Source of the DNA: Psychrobacter sp. Cmf 22.2
GTDB taxonomy: Bacteria > Pseudomonadota > Gammaproteobacteria > Pseudomonadales > Moraxellaceae
Length of the DNA stretch: 64,000 nt
Assembly: GCF_001921745.1 (NCBI RefSeq)
Contig: NZ_MRYA01000002.1
Coordinates: forward strand, 186,001-250,000
Reading direction: 5' to 3'
Shown here in pieces: positions 18,609 to 27,431 of this stretch (positions are counted from its first letter, which is position 1; each line of letters starts with the position of its first letter). The notes under the pieces are model-generated. The model saw only the letters and a program-made list of their open reading frames with translations, made no database searches and was not told where the DNA came from. Made by a program: the position numbers and the translations under genes.

Positions 18609-19772
18609 TTAGTTGTTGCGATAATACTCTTGCGCAGCAGCGACGCCTTGACCCAGTTTAATAGGGTAATCTAGGTCAACCATCGCCATCTCAATAGTGG
18701 CAAGCCCTGCTAGTACCATGACTTCGGTCAATGAACCCAAATGTCCTATTCTAAAAGCTTTACCATGCATCTCACCTAAACCGATACCGAAAGATATGCC
18801 ATATTTATTAAACGCATGATCGGTCAGCTCGTTACTGTCAAAGCCTTCGGGAACATATATTGCGCTAACAGTTTCAGAATATAAGTCAGGAGATGCTGCA
18901 CATAGCTTAAAGCCCCAAGCGCTTACCGCTTGTCGTACGCCTTCGGCCAAGCGGTGATGACGCGCATAGACATTCTCAAGGCCTTCTTCAAAAAGCATAT
19001 CGAGGCTTGCTCTCATACCATAAATTAGATTGAGTGGGGGCGTATAAGGAAAGCCACCGTTGGCGTTTGCTTTTAACATATCGCGAAAGTCAAAATAAGT
19101 ACGGGGCAGTTTAGCCTCATCCATATGACTCAAGGCTTTTTGACTGACGCCTAATATAGCCATGCCAGTTGCGAGCATAAAGCCTTTTTGTGAGCCAGCG
19201 ACAGCAATGTCTACGCCCCAATCATCCATCTCAAAAGGAACAGAGGCGATTGAGCTGACGCCATCGACGAATAATAAAGCGGGGTGGTCACTGCTATCCA
19301 TGGCTTTGCGAACGGCGCCAATGTCACTTAAGACACCTGTCGCTGTTTCATTGTGCGTGACCATTACGGCTTTTATTTCGTGCGCTGTGTCTTCGCTCAA
19401 AATTGCTTGGAATTGATCAGCGGGAGCGCCCGTACCCCAAGCGCATTCAACGATTTGCACATCAAGGCCGTGACGCTGACACATATCAATCCAGCGATGA
19501 GAGAACATACCGTAGCGTGCAATCAGAACTTTATCACCAGGCGATAAAGTATTGCTAATAGCGGCTTCCCAGCCGCCCGTACCACTAGAGGTAAACAGGA
19601 TGATTTCACCATCTTGCGTACCAAATACTTTTTTACAGTCGGCAAGTACCGGTAAGAAAGTGTCTGAAAAATCAGGCGCACGGTGATCTTGCGTCGGCAC
19701 GTTCATCGCACGACGTAATCTGTCAGGAATATTGGTAGGACCAGGAATAAAAATTGGGTTTTGTAATGACAT
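18609..19772 (-). CDS. bhcA: Aspartate-glyoxylate aminotransferase
   Basis: A class V PLP aminotransferase of the serine/alanine-glyoxylate group: NPIFIPGPTNIPDRLRRAMN at the N-terminus, FTSSGTGGWEAAISN near residue 62, FVDGVSSIASVPFEMDDWGVDIAVAGSQKGFML with the PLP lysine in SQKG, and IGHLGSLTEVMVLAGL near the end. In the beta-hydroxyaspartate cycle BhcA passes the amino group of aspartate to glyoxylate, which yields oxaloacetate and regenerates glycine. AAGGA lies in front of the ATG. It is the first gene of the four-gene run. A serine-glyoxylate aminotransferase is the alternative if the cluster assignment is wrong. Confidence 0.85.
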   Translation of the reverse strand: MSLQNPIFIPGPTNIPDRLRRAMNVPTQDHRAPDFSDTFLPVLADCKKVFGTQDGEIILFTSSGTGGWEAAISNTLSPGDKVLIARYGMFSHRWIDMCQRHGLDVQIVECAWGTGAPADQFQAILSEDTAHEIKAVMVTHNETATGVLSDIGAVRKAMDSSDHPALLFVDGVSSIASVPFEMDDWGVDIAVAGSQKGFMLATGMAILGVSQKALSHMDEAKLPRTYFDFRDMLKANANGGFPYTPPLNLIYGMRASLDMLFEEGLENVYARHHRLAEGVRQAVSAWGFKLCAASPDLYSETVSAIYVPEGFDSNELTDHAFNKYGISFGIGLGEMHGKAFRIGHLGSLTEVMVLAGLATIEMAMVDLDYPIKLGQGVAAAQEYYRNN

Positions 19773-20135
19773 AATTTACATCCTTGTAATTGCATATAGA
19801 GGGGGGGCAACAGGTGTATAATCAGGATTCATACGAATTTAATGCAAGAGTCTTCCTGACTCATACAGTTTGGTTTGTTTTTTTTAGATTTAAAAAATTA
19901 ACCATGTCAAAGAAAGGAGTTGCAGGTGATCGGTCACTTTACTACTTACTGCGTTCTTTTTATGGTGTTCTTGCGGTAACGATTTGTACGAAGGATAAAC
20001 TAAGAGGTCTTGGTTGAAAAAGTGTAGAAACTTATCAACTGATCAAAATATAGCATCAAAAGTAAGTTGTAACAAGGTGTTTTTACATAACCTTTGTGCT
20101 AGACTTCTCACAATTATTACAATGACTATTTTGCT
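19773..20135. promoter_or_regulatory. Upstream region of bhcABCD
   Basis: This stretch should hold the bhc promoter, but no clear operator was found. A run of seven G (19801-19807; seven C on the coding strand) sits in the predicted leader about 29 bp before the bhcA ATG. The short palindrome GTGATCGGTCAC occurs around 19927-19938. A 75-codon plus-strand frame here (19790-20017) has no protein-like character. Confidence 0.35.
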
Positions 20136-20315
20136 TCAAGAGCCAACATTAGGCTCTATGCTGATAAGCTTACTTTGATAGATTTTGTTGTACCAATCGA
20201 ATAACGATTGCATCACGGTTCCTAATTGCTGACCCGTTACACTCAAATTAGCGTTATTATCTACTATCTTTTGGGCAATGTCTGCTTTAAATTTTGTACG
20301 ATATAAACTGCTCAT
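20136..20315 (-). mobile_element. Remnant of an IS3-type transposase OrfA (N-terminal part)
   Basis: A 59-codon frame begins MSSLYRTKFKADIAQKIVDN and continues NANLSVTGQQLGTVMQSLFDWYNK. That pattern, a short basic start, (R/K)xKFKxxIAxKIV, then a helix-turn-helix ending in SLxxWxxK, is typical of IS3-family OrfA. The frame stops right after this helix-turn-helix, and no OrfB or terminal repeats are visible nearby, so it is a decayed fragment. It lies between the bhc cluster and the malic enzyme gene and hints that one of them was rearranged or acquired. Confidence 0.5.
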
Positions 20316-20551
20316 TGATTAGAGAGTCTACCAAGTTTATCTTTACAGTGCTTTTAGCAAAACTCAGCTTTTAACTTAATAATAACTGTTTATTTAATTA
20401 AATAAACACGTTAAAACCATCGCCTCATTATCAATATTGACAGCTTATAAAAGACATAAGTTTAAACAATTTCTATTGTTCAATGAATGGATAGAAACAA
20501 CTGCGTATTTCATCTCGTACAATCCTATACCTTTAATAAGAAGACTTTATC

Positions 20552-22234
20552 ATGCTAAACCAACGTCCTTTATATATTCCCTTTGCAGGTCCTGCACTAT
20601 TAGAAACTCCTTTACTAAATAAAGGTAGCGCCTTTTCACCAGAGGAACGTCATAGTTTTAATTTGACAGGTTTATTGCCTCATGCCATCGAGACGATTGA
20701 GGAGCAATCATTACGCGCTTATCATCAACTTAGCTCCTTTACGAGTGATATGGATAAGCATATTTACCTGCGTAATATACAAGATACGAATGAGACTTTA
20801 TTTCACCATTTGATTGAGCAGCATATTGAGGAAGTGATGCCGCTCATATACACCCCAACGGTTGGCCAAGCTTGCGAAAAGTTCTCTCAGATTTATCGCC
20901 GTAAACGTGGTCTATTTGTCTCTTATCCTGAGCGCCATAAAATCGATGACATGCTGCAAAATGCAACCAAGCAAAAAGTAAAAGTGATCGTTGTCACCGA
21001 TGGTGAGCGTATATTGGGCTTAGGTGATCAGGGGATTGGTGGAATGGGTATTCCAATCGGTAAACTATCGCTATATACGGCCTGTGGTGGTATTAGCCCA
21101 GCTTATTGCCTACCAATTTTGTTAGATGTTGGTACCAACAACCAAAAGCTGCTTGACGACCCTATGTATATGGGCTGGAGAAATCCAAGAATTTCTGGCG
21201 ATGAATACAATGAATTTGTAGACTTGTTCATTCAAGCGGTTAAACGTCGTTGGCCAGAGGTGTTATTACAATTTGAAGATTTCGCCCAGGAAAACGCCAC
21301 GCCATTATTGAATAAATACCGTAATCAGCTATGTTGCTTTAATGATGATATTCAAGGAACTGCTGCTGTGTCAGTCGGTACATTGATTGCAGCATGTTTA
21401 AATAAGGGGCAAAAACTTAGTCAGCAAAAAATAGCCTTTTTAGGGGCAGGATCAGCAGGTTGCGGTATTGCTGAACACATTATTCGCCAGATGCAGCGTG
21501 AAGGGTTGACAGAAGAGCAAGCACGCAAACAGGTATTTATGGTTGATCGCTATGGCCTGCTCACTGATGGCATGACAGAATTGCAAGCATTCCAAGTACC
21601 GTTAGTACAGAAGGAGTCAGATATTGAACACTGGGATCACAGTCAGCAGCTTGGTTTAGCCCAAGTGGTTGAGCAAGCAAAAATAACGGTATTGTTTGGC
21701 GTAAGCGGACAAAAAGGTCTGTTTACACGAAAGGTGATCGAAACGTTATGTGCTAATACTGAAAATCCAATTGTCTTACCGCTTTCAAACCCGACGTCTC
21801 GTGTTGAAGCAACACCGCAAGAAGTGACAAGCTGGAGTAAAGGTCGCGCAATTATTGCAACTGGCAGTCCTTTTCCTCATACCACTTTTGAAGGTCAGTC
21901 TTTTGAGGTCTCACAATGTAATAACAGCTATATATTTCCAGGTATTGGCTTAGGCGTTTTAGCATCACGTGCGACGGGCATCAGCGATAACATGTTAATG
22001 GCTGCAAGCCAAGCACTTGCAGATATCTCAATAGAATATGAAAGAGCGCCAGGTGCAGTATTACCGCCAATCAAATTTATTAGAGAAATCAGTGAAAGGA
22101 TAGCCTATGCAGTGGCATTGCAAGCGGTTGAAGATAAACTTGCATTACCAGTCACGGCAGAAAATTTAGAACGTCGATTAAAAGCTAATTTTTGGTTACC
22201 TAAATACCGCAACTATCGTCGTACCTCCTTCTAG
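20552..22234 (+). CDS. maeA: NAD-dependent malic enzyme
   Basis: Oxidative decarboxylation of malate to pyruvate with NAD. The long (560 residues) SfcA/MaeA-type is identified by [66 protein letters not shown], the catalytic and metal region [32 protein letters not shown], the dinucleotide site [16 protein letters not shown] and [11 protein letters not shown] plausible physiological link is that oxaloacetate from the neighbouring beta-hydroxyaspartate cycle, once reduced to malate, would be drained to pyruvate and NADH here. A strong terminator follows the gene. Confidence 0.94.
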   Translation: MLNQRPLYIPFAGPALLETPLLNKGSAFSPEERHSFNLTGLLPHAIETIEEQSLRAYHQLSSFTSDMDKHIYLRNIQDTNETLFHHLIEQHIEEVMPLIYTPTVGQACEKFSQIYRRKRGLFVSYPERHKIDDMLQNATKQKVKVIVVTDGERILGLGDQGIGGMGIPIGKLSLYTACGGISPAYCLPILLDVGTNNQKLLDDPMYMGWRNPRISGDEYNEFVDLFIQAVKRRWPEVLLQFEDFAQENATPLLNKYRNQLCCFNDDIQGTAAVSVGTLIAACLNKGQKLSQQKIAFLGAGSAGCGIAEHIIRQMQREGLTEEQARKQVFMVDRYGLLTDGMTELQAFQVPLVQKESDIEHWDHSQQLGLAQVVEQAKITVLFGVSGQKGLFTRKVIETLCANTENPIVLPLSNPTSRVEATPQEVTSWSKGRAIIATGSPFPHTTFEGQSFEVSQCNNSYIFPGIGLGVLASRATGISDNMLMAASQALADISIEYERAPGAVLPPIKFIREISERIAYAVALQAVEDKLALPVTAENLERRLKANFWLPKYRNYRRTSF

Positions 22235-22623
22235 CTAGTAAAAAGTATAGCCAATACTAACTAAAAGTGTTATGTATTTTATATGTAGGTCGCAAAGCTG
22301 ATAGTAATTTTCTTGCTTGCTGTGCCTGCGCAGACAGAGGCTGCAAAAATTTATATCAGCTTTGCCATAACATCTATAATGAATTAACCATAGCTGCTAG
22401 AAAGTCTCTAAAAATTGCTCGAAAAAAGCGCTTATAAAAAAGCCGAATGTTATTAAAAATAGCATTCGGCTTTGCTTGTTATGACAATTCACTAAAAGTT
22501 AATCAACAAAACCCCCTTTAAACTCGACGATTCAAAGGGGTTAAACAATGACTAGTCTTAATAAGTCAACATGAGTGGTACGATTGAGATTTTTAATATC
22601 TGTATAAGCTATTAAAAAGCGGT
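22235..22623. other. Intergenic region with converging terminators
   Basis: There is no gene in these ~390 bases between maeA and the converging iclR-type gene. It holds the maeA terminator at 22439-22473. A weaker stem with CCCCTTT and AAAGGGG arms, around 22510-22540, may serve the minus-strand gene. Confidence 0.5.
22439..22473 (+). terminator. Rho-independent terminator after maeA
   Basis: An 11-bp stem, AAAGCCGAATG (22439-22449) with CATTCGGCTTT (22463-22473), followed by a T-rich stretch. Confidence 0.8.
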
Positions 22624-23469
22624 TTAGCTTATGTAAATATTGCTTTCAATGGTGTTTTTCATGTGCAGCAAACGCGGAGCGATATCTTCTTCTAGTTTAG
22701 TACGGCTTAGAACAAAACTTGGCGCACCGCAATTAAAAGTCAGTAAGCCCTCAGTCGGGTGCAGCATTGCAGTGGCGACAGCATTGACGTCTTTTTGCCA
22801 TTCACTAATCGAAAAACAATACCCATAATCCTCATAATCTTTAAAGGCTTTGTCCAGTCCTCGCCTAATTTTTAGCCAGTCGTCTTTATACTTACTACGA
22901 ATAGCATCAAGGATGAATTCTTGCTCAGCAGGCGCCATACTGGCCAAGCACGCTCGTCCCATAGAGCTTAGATGAATAGGTAGGTATGAGCCGACATTGC
23001 GCTGCATCGTAGTCGTGCCAGCTCCTTGTACGACATTTAGATATACCATCATGAGTCGATCGCGGGTTGCCATTGCAACTGCACTATCAGCATAATTTGC
23101 CAATTCTTCCATGTAGGGGGTAACTAAGTTGTTGATAGAGATGTTTGCCATCATCGTATAGCCAAAACCGAGTACACCAGCAGAGAGCTGGTACTTACTA
23201 CTGTTTGTTGACTGCTTTAGATATCCTAATTTGACTAAAGTATAAGTAAGGCGTGTAATCGTTCCTTTGGGTATTCCTGTCATCTGACTCAAGTCTTGAT
23301 TGCCTAAATAAGGGCGCTGCGGGGTAAAGCAACGCAGCAGCTCTAATCCACGCGCCAAAGCGGTGACAAACTGTCTGTCGTTTTTATCTCTCATTTCACT
23401 GATTGGCTCTAACAATTCGACGTGTGCTGGATTATCAGAGTTTTCATCCGCAAGGGTTTTATTAGTCAT
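22624..23469 (-). CDS. IclR-family transcriptional regulator
   Basis: The N-terminal winged helix-turn-helix (FVTALARGLELLRCFTPQRPYLGNQDLSQMTGIPKGTITRLTYTLVKLGYL, about residues 35-85) and the C-terminal IclR effector domain (LPIHLSSMGRACLASM, then GYCFSISEWQKDVNAVATAML near residue 220) are typical, as is the length of 281. Members of this subgroup (PcaU, PobR, PcaR-like) control catabolic genes for aromatic and related acids. A palindromic box upstream of this gene recurs twice in the divergent promoter of the beta-oxidation genes, so it probably controls that island and itself. A BhcR-like role for the bhc genes was considered, but no matching box lies in the bhc promoter. Confidence 0.88.
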   Translation of the reverse strand: MTNKTLADENSDNPAHVELLEPISEMRDKNDRQFVTALARGLELLRCFTPQRPYLGNQDLSQMTGIPKGTITRLTYTLVKLGYLKQSTNSSKYQLSAGVLGFGYTMMANISINNLVTPYMEELANYADSAVAMATRDRLMMVYLNVVQGAGTTTMQRNVGSYLPIHLSSMGRACLASMAPAEQEFILDAIRSKYKDDWLKIRRGLDKAFKDYEDYGYCFSISEWQKDVNAVATAMLHPTEGLLTFNCGAPSFVLSRTKLEEDIAPRLLHMKNTIESNIYIS

Positions 23470-23574
23470 ATACGATTTTTTAGTCTCAATTAAGTTTATA
23501 TGAATATTATAAAGAATACACTACTTGAGGGGCTTTATAAAAAAACAAAAAACATTAGTACGTGAATAGTAGTT

Positions 23575-23606
23575 TGCCCCTTTGATCATACTATATCAAA
23601 GGGGCA
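23575..23606. repeat. Perfect stem-loop upstream of the iclR-type gene
   Basis: Arms TGCCCCTTTGAT (23575-23586) and ATCAAAGGGGCA (23595-23606) pair perfectly across an 8-base loop. It lies between the end of the transporter gene and the start of the regulator gene. No T-run follows on either strand, so it may be a weak terminator or a protein site. Confidence 0.5.
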
Positions 23607-23640
23607 TCAAAATTCTTAACACAGCCATTATAAGCTATTT

Positions 23641-23652
23641 CGCTATGCGGTA
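23641..23652. promoter_or_regulatory. Putative IclR-type operator copy 1 (in front of iclR)
   Basis: CGCTATGCGGTA, with CGC-TAT-GCG symmetry, is identical to the core of two sites in the divergent promoter at 26323-26450. It lies 172 bp upstream of the regulator's start, which fits autoregulation. Confidence 0.6.
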
Positions 23653-23668
23653 TATGTATTGAATAAAA

Positions 23669-24934
23669 TTATGCCTTTTGTGGATCGTATTGCTTTTCTT
23701 TGATAAATAAAGTCGGAATAAGACCACATAAGAAGTATGCGCCTGCCATAAGTAATAAACCTGCACCGATAGAATTTTGCATGGCCATATAACCGATGGC
23801 AACAGGTGCAATAACTGAGCCAAGGCGTCCAATGTTGAACGCACCACCAATAGCAGTCCCGCGAATAGCAGTAGGAAAGCTTTCCGTTAAGTAAGTGGCA
23901 TTGATCGCATAAGGGATACCATATAGGAAACCAAAGGCTATCATCAACCAACCGATATTGTCTGGAGTATGCATATAGACCAATACTGGAATAAATAGGG
24001 CGGTGCCCATGGTGCCAAAAGCGAATACTATCTTGCGACCGATTCTATCAGCTACTATACCTGCCACTAATTTAGCAAACATCATGGTCAAATAAGTACC
24101 CGCCATATATAGAGCCATCTCCTTAAATTTGATACCCAGCTCAGTCTCTAGATAAGAAGGAAGCCAGTTACTTACACCAAAATAACCAAAGAGTAGTAAA
24201 CCTGAACTCATGGACCATAAAATGAACATAATGCGATGTTTGGGATTTTCAAAAATTGCTTTGTAAGGGTTTTCTGGTTTTTGGAGCGAGTTTTTTGCGC
24301 CACTGAGTTTCAGTGCCCGTGCCTCTTTCCAAGAATTTGGTTCAGGTATAAGAAAGTACATCGCTACTGCGAGAATAATAGGTAGAAACGTTAAGAGATA
24401 TAAGGTGCGCCAACCATAGCTGGGAATAATCCAGGCAGAGACGCTAGTGATCACTAAAGACCCTAACGTGAAACCTGTCATCAACATCGCAAGCACAGTC
24501 GTTCGATGTTGGGTAGGTACCATTTCAGACATCAAAGTATTGGTCGCGATATATAGACTACCAAGACCCAAACAAGCGGTGAACCGTAATGCTATAAACT
24601 GCTCATAGCTCTGCACAAATCCACTAAAACCAGATAATAAGGAGAAAAGCGCTGTCGCAAACACGATAACACGCACTCGGCCAAAGCGATCACAAGCCCA
24701 ACCACCAAAAAATCCACCGATTGCCATGCCGAATAATGACCAACTGCCTAAAGCACCAGCTTGTACGTTGGTCAATCCGAATTCTAGCTTTAGGCTTGAA
24801 AGCGTAAAGGCGAGAATACCAATATCAGCGCCATCACATAATAAAACTAAAAAACAAAAAACGAATGCCAATTTCCAAGGTTGTTTTTGTACAGTATCTA
24901 AGCCTGGCTTTGAAGTTATAGCAGCACTTTTCAC
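23669..24934 (-). CDS. MFS transporter of the aromatic acid:H+ symporter (AAHS) type
   Basis: A 421-residue major facilitator protein with about 12 membrane segments. The conserved loop GGFFGGWACDRFGRVRVIVFA follows helix 2, and AGIVADRIGRKIVFAFG is its counterpart in the second half. The N-terminal LLCDGADIGILAFTLSSLKLEFGLT carries the Asp-containing DGxD-type motif of helix 1 seen in PcaK-like carriers. It probably imports an aromatic or aliphatic carboxylate used by the flanking beta-oxidation genes; the DcaK carrier of Acinetobacter is a comparable case. The start is a GTG at 24934, with AAGGA eight bases upstream. It lies 130 bp after the acyl-CoA dehydrogenase gene, on the same strand. 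Confidence 0.85.
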   Translation of the reverse strand: MKSAAITSKPGLDTVQKQPWKLAFVFCFLVLLCDGADIGILAFTLSSLKLEFGLTNVQAGALGSWSLFGMAIGGFFGGWACDRFGRVRVIVFATALFSLLSGFSGFVQSYEQFIALRFTACLGLGSLYIATNTLMSEMVPTQHRTTVLAMLMTGFTLGSLVITSVSAWIIPSYGWRTLYLLTFLPIILAVAMYFLIPEPNSWKEARALKLSGAKNSLQKPENPYKAIFENPKHRIMFILWSMSSGLLLFGYFGVSNWLPSYLETELGIKFKEMALYMAGTYLTMMFAKLVAGIVADRIGRKIVFAFGTMGTALFIPVLVYMHTPDNIGWLMIAFGFLYGIPYAINATYLTESFPTAIRGTAIGGAFNIGRLGSVIAPVAIGYMAMQNSIGAGLLLMAGAYFLCGLIPTLFIKEKQYDPQKA

Positions 24935-25064
24935 AATATATATCCTTATTGTTGTGATAATAGAAGACTACAGTTAAGGGTAGGGTTTGGTGGTATTAGC
25001 ATCCTAGCAAACACCTCAATACTCTAATAACGTACATACTTATTAATCAGCGAATAAATATTAC

Positions 25065-26219
25065 TTACTCGCTAGCTTCTTTAATCATGTTGCGGGCAAT
25101 GATAATTTGCTGAATTTGAGTAGTGCCTTCATACAAACGATATAAGCGCACATCACGATAAAAACGCTCAATGCCATAATCCGCAATATAGCCCGCACCG
25201 CCATGAATTTGCACGGCTCTATCAGCCACGCGGCCGCACATCTCGGTGGCAAACATCTTGGCACATGATGATTCGGTCACGACATCTTTACCTTCATCGC
25301 GCAGACGTGAGGCATCTAGTACCATAGATTTGGCCGCATAAATCTCAGCTTTTGAATCAGCAAGCATCGCTTGAATCAGCTGAAAATTGGCGATCGGTTG
25401 GCCGAACTGTTTACGATCAACGGCATAACGTAGTGCATCATCTAGCATCCGAGTTGCAGCTCCAGTACTGGCTGCAGCGATATGTAGTCGACCTTTGTCA
25501 AGTACTTTCATTGCGGTTTTGAAACCAACACCTTCCACGCCCCCAATTAACGCATCAGCAGGCACCACACAATTATCAAAGATAACATCACAAGTATGCG
25601 CGCCTTTTTGGCCCATTTTTTTATCAATTTTACCTAGCGTAATACCAGGAGTATCACTCTCAACGATAAATGCTGAGATGCCACCAGCACGTTTATTTTG
25701 TGGATCAGTACGTGCCATCACAGTAAATATACCGGCTTCAGGAGCATTGGTAATATAGCGCTTAGTACCGTTAAGCACGTAAGTATCACCATCTCTAATA
25801 GCCGTGGTTCTCAAAGATGCAGCATCTGAGCCTGACTCTGGTTCGGTCAAACAAAATGAGCCGATAATCTCACCGCTGGCAAGCCTAGGTAGGTATTTTT
25901 GTTTTTGCTCTTCGGTACCATCAATGACTAAACCAGATGAGCCAATACCATTATTTGTCCCTATTAGTGAGCGAAACGCAGGGGAGGTGCGACCCATCTC
26001 AAATGCCACGATGACTTCTTCCTCCATAGTCAGGCCAAGTCCACCATAAGCTTCAGGGATAGTAAGACCAAACAGCCCTAATTCACGCATCTGACTAATA
26101 ATGTCTTCTGGCAGGCGATCGTTCTCTGCTACCCAATCTTCTTTTGGAATCAGCTGATTGTTCACAAATTGACGGACCGTTTGTACGATGTGGTCGAGGA
26201 CTTCCTTATCTCTGATCAT
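25065..26219 (-). CDS. Acyl-CoA dehydrogenase
   Basis: This flavoprotein makes the 2,3-trans double bond in an acyl-CoA. All family signatures are present: GLFGLTIPEAYGGLGLTMEE, GSFCLTEPESGSDAASLRTTA, DKGRLHIAAASTGAATRMLDDALRYAVDRKQFGQPI, IHGGAGYIADYGIERFYRDVRLYRLYEGTTQIQQ, the last with the catalytic glutamate in YEGT. The length is 384. In the Acinetobacter dca system the equivalent, DcaA, acts on dicarboxylyl-CoAs such as adipyl-CoA, and the surroundings suggest a similar role. It is transcribed divergently from the enoyl-CoA hydratase gene across a 306-bp region with paired operator-like boxes. AAGGA precedes the ATG. Confidence 0.92.
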   Translation of the reverse strand: MIRDKEVLDHIVQTVRQFVNNQLIPKEDWVAENDRLPEDIISQMRELGLFGLTIPEAYGGLGLTMEEEVIVAFEMGRTSPAFRSLIGTNNGIGSSGLVIDGTEEQKQKYLPRLASGEIIGSFCLTEPESGSDAASLRTTAIRDGDTYVLNGTKRYITNAPEAGIFTVMARTDPQNKRAGGISAFIVESDTPGITLGKIDKKMGQKGAHTCDVIFDNCVVPADALIGGVEGVGFKTAMKVLDKGRLHIAAASTGAATRMLDDALRYAVDRKQFGQPIANFQLIQAMLADSKAEIYAAKSMVLDASRLRDEGKDVVTESSCAKMFATEMCGRVADRAVQIHGGAGYIADYGIERFYRDVRLYRLYEGTTQIQQIIIARNMIKEASE

Positions 26220-26322
26220 ATGATTTTCCTTATTGAGGTATAGATTGATAGCGGCTTTAGACTGCCTTGAATAAATAGCATAGTTGATAGTTTATTAAAT
26301 TACAATACTTTTGGTTTAAATA

Positions 26323-26335
26323 ACCGCTATGCGGT
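26323..26335. promoter_or_regulatory. Putative IclR-type operator copy 2 (perfect palindrome)
   Basis: ACCGC-TAT-GCGGT is a perfect inverted repeat with a 3-base centre. The same core occurs at 23641 and 26439. It lies about 105 bp upstream of the acyl-CoA dehydrogenase start. Confidence 0.65.
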
Positions 26336-26438
26336 ATATAGAAATTAGTTTTCTTCTCAATAGATAGAAAATTACTTAATTTAAGTAGATTTTATACTTC
26401 ACAAAGGAAAATAAACAGTATATATTAGTCCTAAATAT

Positions 26439-26450
26439 CGCTATGCGGTA
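26439..26450. promoter_or_regulatory. Putative IclR-type operator copy 3
   Basis: CGCTATGCGGTA, identical in its 12-base core to the boxes at 23641 and 26324, 76 bp in front of the enoyl-CoA hydratase start. Confidence 0.6.
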
Positions 26451-26525
26451 TTAATTTTTATAATTATCAATGTATTTCAAAAATTGCGGTATTTTATTTA
26501 ACGATACTATTTAAAGGACAGCATC

Positions 26526-27302
26526 ATGGAAGAGCCAATCATTATTTGTGAAACGTTAGAGAATGGTGTCAGTCTGATAACACTCAATCGTCCCAAAGTT
26601 CGTAACGCTTTAAATGCTGAACTACGTGAAAAAATGGCAAGTATTTTTATTCAATTAAACGATGACCCACAAACCAAGGCTATCGTACTAACTGGTGGCG
26701 AAAAAGTATTCGCAGCGGGTGCTGATATCAATGATTTCTTAACGGCAAAAACGGTTGATGTGTATCTACGTCGTAGTGAGCAATATTGGGATGCTATAAC
26801 TAATTGTCGTAAGCCTATTATCGTAGCGGTCAATGGCTATGCGCTTGGCGGCGGCTGTGAGCTTGCTATGCACGCTGACATTATTGTCGCGGGCACATCT
26901 GCTAAGTTTGGCCAACCAGAAATAAAAATCGGATTAATGCCTGGAGCAGGGGGCACGCAGCGGCTGTTTCGCTTGCTTGGTAAACATAAAGCCATGAAGC
27001 TGATATTAACAGGTGACATGATAAGCGCTACCGAGGCGGATCAAATGGGGCTGGTCTCTGAAGTGGTCGAAGATGAGGCGACTATCAAGCGTGCTATTGA
27101 GATTGCTGAACAACTAGCGGGTTATTCACCGATTGCTTTAGAACAAATCAAAGAAGTTGCCAATCTTGGCGTTGACATGCCATTACAAGGTGCATTGGCT
27201 TTGGAGCGTAAAGCCTTTCAAATTCTATTTGATACCGAAGATCAAAAAGAAGGGGCGAAAGCCTTTTTGGAAAAGCGTGACGCAAACTATAAAGGGCAAT
27301 AG
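26526..27302 (+). CDS. Enoyl-CoA hydratase (crotonase family)
   Basis: Hydrates 2-enoyl-CoA to 3-hydroxyacyl-CoA, the second step of beta-oxidation. The crotonase signatures are clear: TLNRPKVRNALNAELREKM, GGEKVFAAGADINDF (oxyanion hole), AVNGYALGGGCELAMHADIIVAG, FGQPEIKIGLMPGAGGTQRLFRLLG with the catalytic Glu in QPEIKIG and a second conserved Glu near residue 140. Its 258 residues are normal. It resembles PaaF and DcaE types. AAAGGA lies 8 bases before the ATG. It heads a plus-strand run of beta-oxidation genes. Confidence 0.92.
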   Translation: MEEPIIICETLENGVSLITLNRPKVRNALNAELREKMASIFIQLNDDPQTKAIVLTGGEKVFAAGADINDFLTAKTVDVYLRRSEQYWDAITNCRKPIIVAVNGYALGGGCELAMHADIIVAGTSAKFGQPEIKIGLMPGAGGTQRLFRLLGKHKAMKLILTGDMISATEADQMGLVSEVVEDEATIKRAIEIAEQLAGYSPIALEQIKEVANLGVDMPLQGALALERKAFQILFDTEDQKEGAKAFLEKRDANYKGQ

Positions 27303-27431
27303 CTTGTCAAAGCATAGACTTCTCAAAGCATAAAGAAGAACAGCAAATATACTTTGAAAACGAGATCATTCAACAAGACCCTATAAAGCAACAAGAGCTC
27401 ATAAAGTAACGAGACCATATAAAGGATTATT

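Larger units (their letters stand above)
26220..26525. promoter_or_regulatory. Divergent promoter region of the beta-oxidation island
   Basis: A 306-bp AT-rich region between divergent genes. It carries two copies of the CGCTATGCGGTA box (26324-26336, 26439-26450) and a half-copy, ATTGCGGTATT (26483-26493), about 35 bp before the hydratase start. Clusters of TATA-like hexamers surround the boxes. It probably drives the dehydrogenase/transporter side and the hydratase-to-porin side together. Confidence 0.65.

Noticed and set aside
19790..20017. 75-codon plus-strand frame upstream of bhcA
   Set aside because: Its codon and residue make-up is not protein-like, and it covers the bhc promoter on the opposite strand.
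22624..23469. Reading the IclR-family protein as BhcR, regulator of bhcABCD
   Set aside because: The box found next to this gene is not present upstream of bhcA but is present twice at the beta-oxidation promoter, so control of that island is the better reading.
23575..23606. Stem-loop after the transporter gene as a definite terminator
   Set aside because: The stem is perfect, but no T-run follows on either strand, so it is listed only as an inverted repeat.
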